64,000 nt of DNA from Streptomyces sp. WP-1. Its GTDB lineage: Bacteria; Actinomycetota; Actinomycetes; Streptomycetales; Streptomycetaceae. The position numbers and the translations under genes are program-made. The stretch spans positions 5,704,001 through 5,768,000 of the forward strand of contig NZ_CP123923.1 of assembly GCF_030450125.1 (NCBI RefSeq). The letters are read 5' to 3'. This document shows positions 43,849-52,526 of the stretch, piece after piece; positions within the stretch are counted from its first letter, which is position 1; each line of letters opens with the position of its first letter. The notes beneath the pieces are model-generated. The model did no database searches and had not been told where the DNA came from. It saw only the letters and a list, made by a program, of their open reading frames with translations.

Positions 43849-46800
43849 GATGTGCTCCGCGTGAGGTCGTGGCTGTCGGCTTCCGTGCTCGCAGGAAGCG
43901 GACGCGCGGGGCCCGGCCCCTGGGGCGGACCCAGCACCTTGTCGAGCCGGATGAGGAAGAGCTGCTCGGCGCGGCCGGCGTCCATCAGCCGCGTACCGCC
44001 GCCGGGAACGGTGATCAGGCGGCCTTCGTCCGCGGCCGGACCGCTGTCGTCGAGCACCTGTCGGCCGAGTCCGAGCAGATGGCGGCGCACCGCGGTCCGC
44101 CATGCGCGTCGTGCCGTCTCCAGGTCGGGGAAGGACAGCAGACCCTTCAGCCAGGCCCGGTACGGTCCGTCCAAGGTGCCGAAGCCAAGGTCACGGGCGG
44201 CGGTGACGGGCGTCGCGGGGTCCGTACCGGCGGCACGGGCCAGATCACCGGCGAGCCCGCCGAGAGCTTTGACGGCGTCCTCCGCGTCGCGGACGGCGTC
44301 GACCGCCGCCGCGCCGAAGACCGGGTTCGTCTCGTGCAGGGTGATCACGGGCAGGACCACGGAGTCGTCCACGATCTCGTCCACCACCGACTGCTGGGTG
44401 CCGTACGCCGCACCCACGAGACGCAGCCGTACCAGCGTTCCCGGGGGGATCTCGGCGGCGGTGATCACGTGCGTGAACCAACGGGCGATGCCGGAGGACA
44501 GTTCGCGCTCGGGCTCCCCCCGTTTCCCTCCGCCTGGGGCCGGTCCACGGGCCGGGAGCAGAGCGGCAAGCCCCCGCCAGGCCGCTCTGTCCGGGTGGTG
44601 CCGGAGCGGCGTGTAGACGGGGACGCGGCCCTGCTTCTTCTCCTGCGTCTCACTACGCCGCCAACCGGACATCGGCTCGGTGTTCCAGGGAGCGCTCATC
44701 GTGAGCGGGTCGCCGTACCCGAGGACTACGCCCGTCACGGCGCCGTTCTCCGCGTGCAGCCGAATCCGGCGCGACTGCCACGTGTACAGATCCCGGAGCC
44801 CCTGCGGGCGGGCGGCGCCGCCGCTGCCCTCGCGCGGTCCGGCGCCGGGGGCAGCCGCGCGGCGCCATACCGGCATGTCCTGGCCGGTCGAGCCGTCCGC
44901 GCCCCAGCCTTCCACCTCTTGCAGGGCGATCAGGTTGAGCAGCAGGGTCTCGCGGAGTGTGGCGCCCTCGGCGAACACCCCGCCGAGACTGCCCAGCGAA
45001 CCCACCCCCAAGGGGTAGACCTTTCCCGCCTTGCCCCGGTCGTCGCCCAGCAGGGCCGGTTTGATCCCGGAGGTGTCGAAGGCGTGTGCGTGCACCAGCC
45101 ACCGGGCGGCCTCCGCGTACGACAGACAGTCGACGCCGGGACGGCGCATCGAGAACAGGGGCTCGCCCACAGGGACGTCCGCGACGATCCGGCTCAGCGG
45201 CGCGATCTCGTTCTTCGCGGTCCTCAGGCCGGCGACCTGGTAGAACGGCCGGTCCGTGGCGAACAGATCGAAACGGTCCCGGTGCGCCGCGAGGTATTCG
45301 GGAACGGCGGCAAAGGGGTCGGCCGACAGCCACAGATCCTCCCACTCCTCCACCTCCGCCGGGCCGTCCAGAGCGTCGTACAGGATCGCGAGGAGCAGCC
45401 GTAAGATCGCGATCTCCTGGGTGGGCACATCTCCCACCAGTCCCCGCAGGGAGTCGGCCTGCTCGAAGAGCCCGAGCATGGAGACGACATCGGTCGTCCC
45501 GTCCCCGCGCTGCACCGGGAGCCACGGCTCGGTGACCAGATCGAACGAGATCGGCCCCGACGTCGCCATGGTCCTCCGGCTCACCACCTCGACCACCTCG
45601 GCCGATCGCTCACCATGCTCATCCTGGCTGCCCGCTTCCCCCGCTTGTTCCTCACCGGAACCGCCCGCCGCTCGTTCCTCGCCGCTCCGTGCGATCGCGG
45701 GCGCGTCAGCAGACGTGACCCGCAGTCCGTCGGTGCGGCTGTAGGCGAGTACGAAGCCTGCCAGATGGGTCTGACAATCCGGGTCCAGAACGATAATCAG
45801 CTCACCAGCCAGCCAAGGACACTCCTTTACCTGCCAGGCAGGGACCAGAAATTGCTCAAGTTCGGCAATGGTTCGGTCGATCATCCAGCGCTTGCTGAAA
45901 CGGCCCGGCAGCGTGAGAGCACTCGCCGCCACCGCCTCGCAGGCCCGGCGACCGGGCACGAAGTCGACCGGCAGATCCAGACCACCCCGCGGGCCGTCCG
46001 GGCCGTCGTCGAGCCATGGCACGGTCGTCAGACGACCGTCGGCCTGCCGCTGGACGACCAGAACCTCCAGCGTCTCCTCACTGTCGCGTACCTGAGCGCG
46101 CCCCGCGGGGCTGTCGTCCACATCCCCCGCCGCCGCCTCCAGCCACCCGTACACGGGCCGCCCGGCGCGCCGAGCAGGGCCGAGCAGAAAGGTCTCGGCC
46201 TTGTGCCGCTTCTCGTCCAGTAACCGGTCATGCTCGGTACGAGCAGCAGCGAGCCGCTCCGCCCACGCGGCCGGACCGACCGCCCCGTCCCCGTAAACCG
46301 CCTGGACCAATGGGCTGATGGAGCCGGGCAGGCCCAGCGCCCGGCCGTCGAGGTACGGACCGAGCGCGCCCAGCGAACGCAGCAGGGTGTACTCACTGCG
46401 ATAGACCGCACGAGTGCCGTCACCAGGCTGCGGCGGATCCGCCCCCCAGTCCACTCCGGTGACGAGGCAGCGCGCCTGTGCCAGGTGAGCTGGTCGGATC
46501 CGAGTGTGCCGGTGCAGGCGGCCCATCCGTTGCAACAGCAGGTCGATCGGGGCCAGATCTGTGATCAGCAGGTCGAAGTCGATGTCGAGCGACTGTTCAG
46601 CCACCTGGCTGGCGACCACGACATGCCGGTGGGGCCGTTGCCGGCCGTCCGGTCCGAAGCGCCGTACCAGGTCCGCGTCCAGGGCCGCACGGTCGGCGGC
46701 GAGGAAGCGGGAGTGCGCCACGGTGATCGCGTCCTCGCCCAGCCGTGCGCGCAGCACGTCCGCGGCTTCCAGCACCCGGTCCACCGTATTGCGTACGACC

Positions 46801-48638
46801 AACGCGCAGCCGCCCTGGGCGAGTTCGCGCTCAAGCCGGTCGGCCAGCACGGCCAGGTCGTCGTCCGACCGCTCCAGGGCCACCGCGACGTGTCTGCCGG
46901 AAGCGGCGGGAGGGCAGGCGATACGGACCGGGTGTCCAGGGGCCGTGGCGGTGATCAGGGGATAGCCGTCACTGCTCGCCGCGGAGCTCCCGTCAGGGGA
47001 GCCGAAGCCCGAGGAACCGGAGTACGCGGCCACCAGCGCGCGCCTGCGGTCGGCCGGCAACGTCGCCGACAGCAGGACGACCGGAACTCGGTACGCCGCC
47101 AGCCACTCCAGTACCCGGTCCAGATACCGCCCCATGTACGCGTCGTACGCGTGCACCTCGTCGATCACGACGACCTTGCCTGCCACCGCCAGGTGCCGCA
47201 GGGCCAGGTGCCGGCTTTTCAGCCCGGCGAACAGGACTTGGTCGATGGTCCCTACGGCGAAGGAGGCCAGCAGCTGCTTCTTGCGCCCCCGCAGCCACTG
47301 ATGAGCGTGGAATCCGGCCTCCCTGGCCGGCCGGACAGCGCTCTTCTCTCCTCTTTCTTCCTCGCAGCCGTCGAGTTCGACAGCTACGATGTTTCGCCGC
47401 CCTTGGCGCAGTAGTCCCGCCCATACGTGGTTGAGAGCGGCTTTGGCGTGAGCGAGTACGACGGAACGCCGGCCGTCTTCGCCTTCTTCCCCCTCGGGCA
47501 GGTGCTTCAGCCAGTCCAGGACCCGCGGGAACATGGCGTCCCCTGTCGCCCGAGTGGGCAGCGCCACGAGCACTCCACCGGCGCCCGATCGGGCCGCGAG
47601 GACCTCTGCCGCGGCCAGTGCCGCCTCGGTCTTGCCCTCGCCCATGGGTGCCTCGATCACCAGCATGCCCGGCGCGGGCATGCTGCGGGCCATCCGCACG
47701 GCCTCGGCCTGGACCGGCCTGATGACCGCGTTCTCCAGGCCGGGGAACCGGCTTCGGAGCAACTCCTCGGCGGTTCCTCCCGGTTCACGGGGGGCCCAAG
47801 GGCGGGGCAGATCGAGCCCGGCCCAGGCCGCGGTGAGCCGGCGCCGCTCGCCCTGGGGGCCAAGGGGCTGCCAGGTTTCGGGATCGTAGGGGAACAGCTC
47901 GGCCGAACTCGCGATCCAGTCCGAGAGGATCACGACGGCCGTCAAGGCGATCTGTGCCGGCTGGGGCAGCCTGACCCCGGTCCACTCCGGAAGCCGGTCC
48001 GCCGCCCCCGCCGAAGCGGCGCACAGGTCCATCAACTCGAACTGCACCCCGCGCCAGACCGCTTCGCTCGGTCCGTGGTGCCGCATCAGATGAGGACGCA
48101 GTTGCAGATCGTGGATGCGCGGGTGATCGGGGTACGTGCCGTGGTGGCCGCCCACGACGACCGCGAACTGCCCGGACACCCGGCTGCGGAGCCCGTACCG
48201 CTCGGCCATCCACTCCTGCACCAGCAACTGGCTGGCCAGCCCGTGCGGCGCGATCCGCCGGTCCTGCCCGAACTCGCGGTCGCTCGGCATGTCGAGTCCC
48301 TCGTCACGCATCCGCCCGGCCAGGGCCTCGACCTGACATGCGAAGGCCGGGGTCGCCTTGCCCACGTCGTGCACACCGGCGAGAAACACAACGAGCTTCC
48401 GGGCATCCGCGTCCCCTGCGGGCAACGCGTCGGCCACCAACTCCTTGACGGACCGCGGAACCCACTGCTCCCACAGCCGCCCCGCGACAGCCGCGCTGTC
48501 GGCCATGTGTCGCCACAGGGGGAGCCAACCACCGGCTCTCTGGTCGTGCTTGGCCCAGGCAGATCGGGTGGGGGCGGACAACTGGCCGGTGGCGAAGACG
48601 ACTTCTACGCCGGGCGGCCCGGATTCCGCGTCGGTCAT
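43845..48638 (-). CDS. cas3-cse1: Cas3-Cse1 (Cas8e) fusion: Cascade large subunit joined to helicase-nuclease
   Basis: One uninterrupted frame of 1597 codons. Residues ~20-270 are the HD nuclease (HD in FLAGVHDVGKATPAF at 88-94, HH in VVGGHHGTYP). Residues ~300-760 are the SF2 helicase: Walker A APMGEGKT (332-337), DEVH (493-496), SAT (524-526), motif VI QRMGRLHRH (703-711). After a Glu/Gly/Ser-rich linker (~985-1020), residues 1024-1597 are Cse1, starting MATSGPISFDLVTEPWLPV with QADSLRGLVGDVPTQEIAIL next. All key Cas3 residues are present, so both parts look functional. Tethering Cas3 to the subunit that recruits it would couple target binding to degradation. First gene of the operon; ATG 48638 has GGAAGGGAGAG upstream. 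Rare natural Cas3-CasA fusions are known in actinobacteria. Confidence 0.95.
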   Translation of the reverse strand: MTDAESGPPGVEVVFATGQLSAPTRSAWAKHDQRAGGWLPLWRHMADSAAVAGRLWEQWVPRSVKELVADALPAGDADARKLVVFLAGVHDVGKATPAFACQVEALAGRMRDEGLDMPSDREFGQDRRIAPHGLASQLLVQEWMAERYGLRSRVSGQFAVVVGGHHGTYPDHPRIHDLQLRPHLMRHHGPSEAVWRGVQFELMDLCAASAGAADRLPEWTGVRLPQPAQIALTAVVILSDWIASSAELFPYDPETWQPLGPQGERRRLTAAWAGLDLPRPWAPREPGGTAEELLRSRFPGLENAVIRPVQAEAVRMARSMPAPGMLVIEAPMGEGKTEAALAAAEVLAARSGAGGVLVALPTRATGDAMFPRVLDWLKHLPEGEEGEDGRRSVVLAHAKAALNHVWAGLLRQGRRNIVAVELDGCEEERGEKSAVRPAREAGFHAHQWLRGRKKQLLASFAVGTIDQVLFAGLKSRHLALRHLAVAGKVVVIDEVHAYDAYMGRYLDRVLEWLAAYRVPVVLLSATLPADRRRALVAAYSGSSGFGSPDGSSAASSDGYPLITATAPGHPVRIACPPAASGRHVAVALERSDDDLAVLADRLERELAQGGCALVVRNTVDRVLEAADVLRARLGEDAITVAHSRFLAADRAALDADLVRRFGPDGRQRPHRHVVVASQVAEQSLDIDFDLLITDLAPIDLLLQRMGRLHRHTRIRPAHLAQARCLVTGVDWGADPPQPGDGTRAVYRSEYTLLRSLGALGPYLDGRALGLPGSISPLVQAVYGDGAVGPAAWAERLAAARTEHDRLLDEKRHKAETFLLGPARRAGRPVYGWLEAAAGDVDDSPAGRAQVRDSEETLEVLVVQRQADGRLTTVPWLDDGPDGPRGGLDLPVDFVPGRRACEAVAASALTLPGRFSKRWMIDRTIAELEQFLVPAWQVKECPWLAGELIIVLDPDCQTHLAGFVLAYSRTDGLRVTSADAPAIARSGEERAAGGSGEEQAGEAGSQDEHGERSAEVVEVVSRRTMATSGPISFDLVTEPWLPVQRGDGTTDVVSMLGLFEQADSLRGLVGDVPTQEIAILRLLLAILYDALDGPAEVEEWEDLWLSADPFAAVPEYLAAHRDRFDLFATDRPFYQVAGLRTAKNEIAPLSRIVADVPVGEPLFSMRRPGVDCLSYAEAARWLVHAHAFDTSGIKPALLGDDRGKAGKVYPLGVGSLGSLGGVFAEGATLRETLLLNLIALQEVEGWGADGSTGQDMPVWRRAAAPGAGPREGSGGAARPQGLRDLYTWQSRRIRLHAENGAVTGVVLGYGDPLTMSAPWNTEPMSGWRRSETQEKKQGRVPVYTPLRHHPDRAAWRGLAALLPARGPAPGGGKRGEPERELSSGIARWFTHVITAAEIPPGTLVRLRLVGAAYGTQQSVVDEIVDDSVVLPVITLHETNPVFGAAAVDAVRDAEDAVKALGGLAGDLARAAGTDPATPVTAARDLGFGTLDGPYRAWLKGLLSFPDLETARRAWRTAVRRHLLGLGRQVLDDSGPAADEGRLITVPGGGTRLMDAGRAEQLFLIRLDKVLGPPQGPGPARPLPASTEADSHDLTRSTS
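45567..45577 (-). promoter_or_regulatory. Internal GGAGG and ATG that could initiate free Cse1
   Basis: On the minus strand GGAGG (45577-45573) precedes ATG 45569-45567 by three bases, in frame, exactly where stand-alone Cse1 proteins begin (MATSGPISFDLVTEPW). The spacing is shorter than ideal. If used, the gene would yield a separate 574-aa Cse1 besides the fusion. Confidence 0.4.
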
Positions 48639-49231
48639 ACTCTCCCTTCCTGTGTGAAACGGCGGAACCGCCCGCAGAGCTCAAGTTTCGTGGCTGGTGT
48701 GCGGCAAGCTGGGCAAATGGCAAGCGCGTCTGCGTACGACGGCACCTCTGACCTGCGGTGCGTATGGCATGCGTGCCCGGCGGCCGTCGAATGCGGTCGA
48801 GGCTGGTGAGCTGATGTTCTCTTCCGTACCCACTGGGAAGGCGAGGGCGTTCCTGTCTCGACGTATTGGGCCCAAGGTGAACCGGGCTCAAGGCTGCCGA
48901 CGCGCACGCACCAGTCCGGCCTGTTCACAGCCACGTTGTGACCCAACAGCACTACGCTACATGGCAGTTGGGAGAGTGTGCGGTCGTTCCCCGAAACTGA
49001 AAACCAGCGCCGGAACTCAAGTCGGCTCGGTATCGTTGTGTGTGACACGCTGGCCCGACCGCCTCCTGCGAACGCACGAGCGAGCCATCCATGCGTCGAG
49101 CGAGAAGCCACGGGCGGCGGGCGCCCCCCTCCGCAGGGTGTGACGACCATGGAGCCGGCTAGGGCTTAGGGCTGAGGCTCCGGTATCGGGAACAACCCCA
49201 TGGAATGCGGGGACGAGCTGCGGGTCGGTGG
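48639..49231. other. Cas operon upstream region, no gene recognised
   Basis: About 590 bases between the cas3-cse1 start and array 3. Frames of 150-170 codons cross it on both strands but show no domain or codon bias, and the minus-strand one would collide with the cas3 ribosome binding site. The cas operon promoter must lie here. The right edge (from about 49120) contains sequences resembling eroded CRISPR repeats. Confidence 0.5.
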
Positions 49232-49292
49232 GGGATCGCCCCGGTGGACGCGGAGGCCACTCGCCGCCATCGAGCGTCCAGTGCCGTCGGCC

Positions 49293-49992
49293 GGGATCAC
49301 CCCCGCAGGCGCGGGGCCCACGTTCACGTCGCCGCGCTGGCGGGGCGGGGGCAGGGACCACCCCGCAGGCGCGGGGACCACACCAGGCGGGCCGCGGCGG
49401 CGAGGAACGCCGTGGGACTACCCCCGCAGGCGCGGGGACCACGCTTCGATCGGGTCCAGTCCGAGCCGCTGCTCGGGACTACCCCCGCAGGCGCGGAGAC
49501 CATACGTCGTCTCGGTCACGTCGCCTCCTGGTGGCAGGGACTACCCCCGCAGGCGCGGGGACCACATGAGCTTCTGTGCGGCCGTGCCCGTGATGCCGGG
49601 ACTACCCCCGCAGGCGCGGGGACCACCTGGCGCGACGACGGAGGCCGCCCGATGAGCAGGGACTACCCCCGCAGGCGCGGGGGCCACAGGACCGGTATGG
49701 CTCCGGCTGGGCCCCGCTTGGGACTACCCCCGCAGGCGCGGGGACCACCCTTTCCCAGGAGACGGCCCCTGACCAGGTGGGGGACTACCCCCGCAGGCGC
49801 GGGGACCACTGGCTCATCGAGGTCAGCGACGCCGCCCGGGAGGGACTACCCCCGCAGGCGCGGGGACCACGCGGGCCGAGAGGACCACATGTTCGCATCG
49901 CTGGGACTACCCCCGCAGGCGCGGGGACCACCAGTGCCCGGAGACCCGGGGGCCGGTGATCCTGGGACTACCCCCGCAGGCGCGGGGACCAC
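49293..49992 (-). CRISPR. CRISPR array 3, type I-E repeats, at least 12 repeats / 11 spacers
   Basis: On the plus strand the 29-base repeat opens GGGACTACCCCCGC and closes AGGCGCGGGGACCAC. Copies start at 49293, 49354, 49414, 49475, 49537, 49598, 49659, 49720, 49781, 49842, 49903 and 49964; spacers are 32-33 bases. The three leftmost copies drift (TC for CT, 28 bases, terminal CAT), and 49232-49260 is a still more eroded copy, so the leader is on the right and transcription leftward. Read on the minus strand it equals array 1 except G to A at position 24. It borders the promoter side of the cas operon. Confidence 0.97.
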
Positions 49993-50085
49993 AGTTCTTG
50001 AGCTGGGGGTTTGGTGGGGTGGGGAGGTGGGATTCCTTACTTCTCGGGAAGGGGACATTTCGGTTCTTCCGGCTGGTCGTGCGGT
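49993..50085 (-). promoter_or_regulatory. CRISPR leader of array 3
   Basis: Read on the minus strand it contains GAAGAACCGAAATGTCCCC, CCCGAGAAGTAAGGAATC and ends CCCCCAGCTCAAGAACT at the first repeat. It aligns with the array 1 leader over about 85 bases with scattered mismatches, showing the two arrays descend from one another or from one ancestor. Confidence 0.8.
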
Positions 50086-50527
50086 GTTGCGTCGATGCTG
50101 GGCATGCTTGGTGCGGGAGGCGGAGGTTGTGCTCAACAATCCTATGAATACGTCCCGTTGGCGGAATTCGCCTCCCGAACGGTATCGGCAAGTGTTCCGT
50201 AACGGAGTTCCTGGCCCGGCTGTCAGTCCCGTTCACCCGTGGGTCGTAGCAGCAGTGCGTTGGGCGCCTGTACAGCCATGCCGAGCGCTGACGCAGTCGA
50301 ATTCGGTCGAGCGGCATCACGTGCCGGACCGCCTTGGCGCACGGTCGGCGCAGTCGGGCTCTCGGCGGTTGGACAAGACCTCGACAAAGAGGAAGGCCGC
50401 TGTGCGAGTCCGGCTCGGGGAGAGGTGGCTGGAGCGTGCCGCGTGAACCGCGGGCTGAGGTCCCGGCCCCCGCATCCGCCCAGGGAGTACTGCTTCCGCC
50501 ACCCGGACCCAGGAACCCCGACACCGA
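50086..50527. other. Gap between array 3 leader and nadA, no gene recognised
   Basis: About 440 bases. Short frames on both strands lack domains and good starts. Base composition in 50086-50300 is less GC-rich than the flanking genes, as in the gap before array 1. Confidence 0.45.
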
Positions 50528-50571
50528 ACGACGCCCCGCACCCGGTACCGGGACCGGGTATGGGGCGTCGT
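50528..50571 (-). terminator. Hairpin after nadA
   Basis: ACGACGCCCC (50528-50537) pairs with GGGGCGTCGT (50562-50571) and the stem continues with ACCCGGT/ACCGGGT. It lies 20 bases beyond the nadA stop. Confidence 0.7.
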
Positions 50572-50591
50572 GCTCGCCGGACCGCCGGAGG

Positions 50592-51776
50592 CTACGGCAG
50601 GGCCAGCATCCGTTCCAGCGCCAGCTTCGCGAACGCCTCGGTCTCGTCGTCGACCTGGATGTGGTTGACCAGGGTGCCCTCGGCGAGGGATTCCAGGGTC
50701 CAGACCAGGTGGGGGAGGTCGATGCGGTTCATGGTGGAGCAGAAGCAGACCGTGCGGTCGAGGAAGACGATCTCCTTGCCCTCGGGGGCGAAGCGGTTGG
50801 CGAGGCGGCGGACCAGGTTCAGTTCCGTGCCGATCGCCCACTTCGAGCCGGCGGGGGCCGCCTCCAGGGCCTTGATGATGTACTCGGTCGAGCCGACGTG
50901 GTCCGCCGCGGCCACGACCTCGTGCCTGCACTCCGGGTGGACCAGGACGTTCACCCCGGGGATGCGGGCGCGCACATCGTTGACCGAGTCCAGGCTGAAG
51001 CGGCCGTGGACCGAGCAGTGGCCGCGCCACAGGATCATCTTCGCGGCGCGCAGCTCGTCCGCCGTCAGGCCGCCGTTCGGCTTGTGCGGGTTGTAGACGA
51101 CGCAGTCCTCCAGGGACATCCCCATGTCCCGCACGGCGGTGTTGCGGCCGAGGTGCTGGTCGGGCAGGAAGAGCACCTTCTCGCCCTGCTCGAACGCCCA
51201 GTCGAGCGCCCGCTTGGCGTTGGAGGAGGTGCAGATGGTGCCGCCGTGCTTGCCGGTGAACGCCTTGATATCGGCCGAGGAGTTCATGTACGACACCGGC
51301 ACGACCTGCTCGGATATCCCGGCCTCGGTCAGCACGTCCCAGCACTCCGCGACCTGCTCGGCCGTCGCCATGTCGGCCATGGAGCAGCCGGCCGCGAGGT
51401 CCGGCAGGACGACCTTCTGGTCGGCGGAGGTGAGGATGTCCGCGGACTCGGCCATGAAGTGCACACCGCAGAAGACGATGTACTCGGCCTCCGGACGCGC
51501 GGCCGCGTCCCGGGCCAGCTTGAAGGAGTCGCCCGTGACGTCGGCGAACTGGATCACCTCGTCACGCTGGTAATGGTGACCGAGCACGAACACCTTGTCG
51601 CCGAGCTTCTCCTTGGCGGCGCGGGCGCGCTCGACCAGGGCGGGGTCGGACGGCGACGGCAGATCGCCGGGGCACTCGACGCCGCGCTCGCTCCTCGGGT
51701 CGGCCTCGCGGCCGAGCAGCAACAGGGCGAGCGGAGTCGGCTGGACGTCGAGCTCCGGGGTCTGGGCGGTGGTCAC
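50592..51776 (-). CDS. nadA: Quinolinate synthase A
   Basis: A 394-aa [4Fe-4S] enzyme that condenses iminoaspartate with dihydroxyacetone phosphate to quinolinate in NAD synthesis. Landmarks are FVLGHHYQRDEVIQFADVTG, then EYIVFCGVHFMAESA (first cluster Cys), VLVHPECRHEVV (second) and DRTVCFCSTMNRIDLPHLV (third). GTG 51776 (VTTAQTPELDV) is chosen because AAAGGG lies about nine bases upstream; GTG 51785 is possible. nadB and nadC are not adjacent in this window. The divergent neighbour erpA encodes an Fe-S carrier, a sensible partner for a cluster enzyme. Confidence 0.96.
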   Translation of the reverse strand: MTTAQTPELDVQPTPLALLLLGREADPRSERGVECPGDLPSPSDPALVERARAAKEKLGDKVFVLGHHYQRDEVIQFADVTGDSFKLARDAAARPEAEYIVFCGVHFMAESADILTSADQKVVLPDLAAGCSMADMATAEQVAECWDVLTEAGISEQVVPVSYMNSSADIKAFTGKHGGTICTSSNAKRALDWAFEQGEKVLFLPDQHLGRNTAVRDMGMSLEDCVVYNPHKPNGGLTADELRAAKMILWRGHCSVHGRFSLDSVNDVRARIPGVNVLVHPECRHEVVAAADHVGSTEYIIKALEAAPAGSKWAIGTELNLVRRLANRFAPEGKEIVFLDRTVCFCSTMNRIDLPHLVWTLESLAEGTLVNHIQVDDETEAFAKLALERMLALP

Positions 51777-52052
51777 GGCACGCACCCTTTCTATTTCTCG
51801 TCTATCTGACGCTATCTATCATAAACGCTTCACGTCAGTTTGACGATGGCCATCGTGTCCATGTGACGTGAATCCCGGTCCGGCCGACCCGGATCCCTCC
51901 ATGGGCCGCTGTGCGCCTTCGCCCGGGTATGCGAGCATGAAGGGGCAGTAGGCAAAATCGCGACCACGTGACGCCCGGCCCGGAATGAATCCGCGGAAGC
52001 GCCGGTTGCACTCGTCGGCAAGCAGTCTCCGTACAACCCGGGAGAGATGTAG
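51777..52052. promoter_or_regulatory. Divergent nadA-erpA promoter region
   Basis: A 276-base gap between divergent starts, unusually AT-rich next to nadA (TATCTATCATAAACGC). On the minus strand TATGAT at 51823-51818 is a fair -10 for nadA, but the -35 match (GTCAAA, 15-base spacer) is weak. No gene was seen in it. Confidence 0.35.
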
Positions 52053-52409
52053 ATGTCCGTATCGGACGAGACCACTACCGTCAGCGACGGCATCATCCTG
52101 ACCGACGCCGCCGCGGCCAAGGTCAAGGCCCTGCTCGACCAGGAAGGCCGTGACGACCTCGCGCTGCGCGTCGCCGTCCAGCCCGGCGGCTGCTCGGGCC
52201 TGCGGTACCAGCTGTTCTTCGACGAGCGCGCCCTCGACGGCGACGTGGAGAAGGACTTCGGCGGCGTCAAGGTCGTCACCGACCGCATGAGCGCCCCGTA
52301 CCTGGGCGGCGCCACCGTCGACTTCGTGGACACGATCGAGAAGCAGGGCTTCACGATCGACAACCCGAACGCGACCGGCTCCTGCGCCTGCGGTGACTCC
52401 TTCAGCTGA
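52053..52409 (+). CDS. erpA: A-type iron-sulfur carrier protein (HesB/IscA/ErpA family)
   Basis: A 118-aa A-type carrier that holds and delivers [2Fe-2S]/[4Fe-4S] clusters. The three cluster cysteines are in place: GGCSGLRYQLFFDE and, near the C-terminus, TGSCACGDSFS. ATG 52053 has GGGAGAG upstream. It is divergent from nadA. The assignment to ErpA rather than another A-type paralogue is by length and context. Confidence 0.93.
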   Translation: MSVSDETTTVSDGIILTDAAAAKVKALLDQEGRDDLALRVAVQPGGCSGLRYQLFFDERALDGDVEKDFGGVKVVTDRMSAPYLGGATVDFVDTIEKQGFTIDNPNATGSCACGDSFS

Positions 52410-52435
52410 GCCATCGCGCTCAAGCCGATGAAGCC

Positions 52436-52489
52436 GGTACGACAGAGGCGGCGGCCCCCACCAGCGGGGCTCGCCGCCTCTGTCGTACC
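52436..52489. terminator. 18-bp perfect bidirectional hairpin
   Basis: GGTACGACAGAGGCGGCG at 52436-52453 pairs perfectly with 52472-52489. It lies between the convergent erpA and DUF4331 genes and can serve both. Confidence 0.8.
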
Positions 52490-52526
52490 CGCGCGCTCCG
52501 TCGTGCCCGCTGCGGACCGGGCTCCG

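Noticed and set aside
48635..49150. 171-codon minus-strand frame upstream of cas3-cse1
   Set aside because: No domain, no ribosome binding site, overlaps the cas3 start and eroded CRISPR repeats; treated as non-coding.
49907..50524. 205-codon minus-strand frame between nadA and array 3
   Set aside because: Runs through the leader and two repeats of array 3 and shows no family resemblance.
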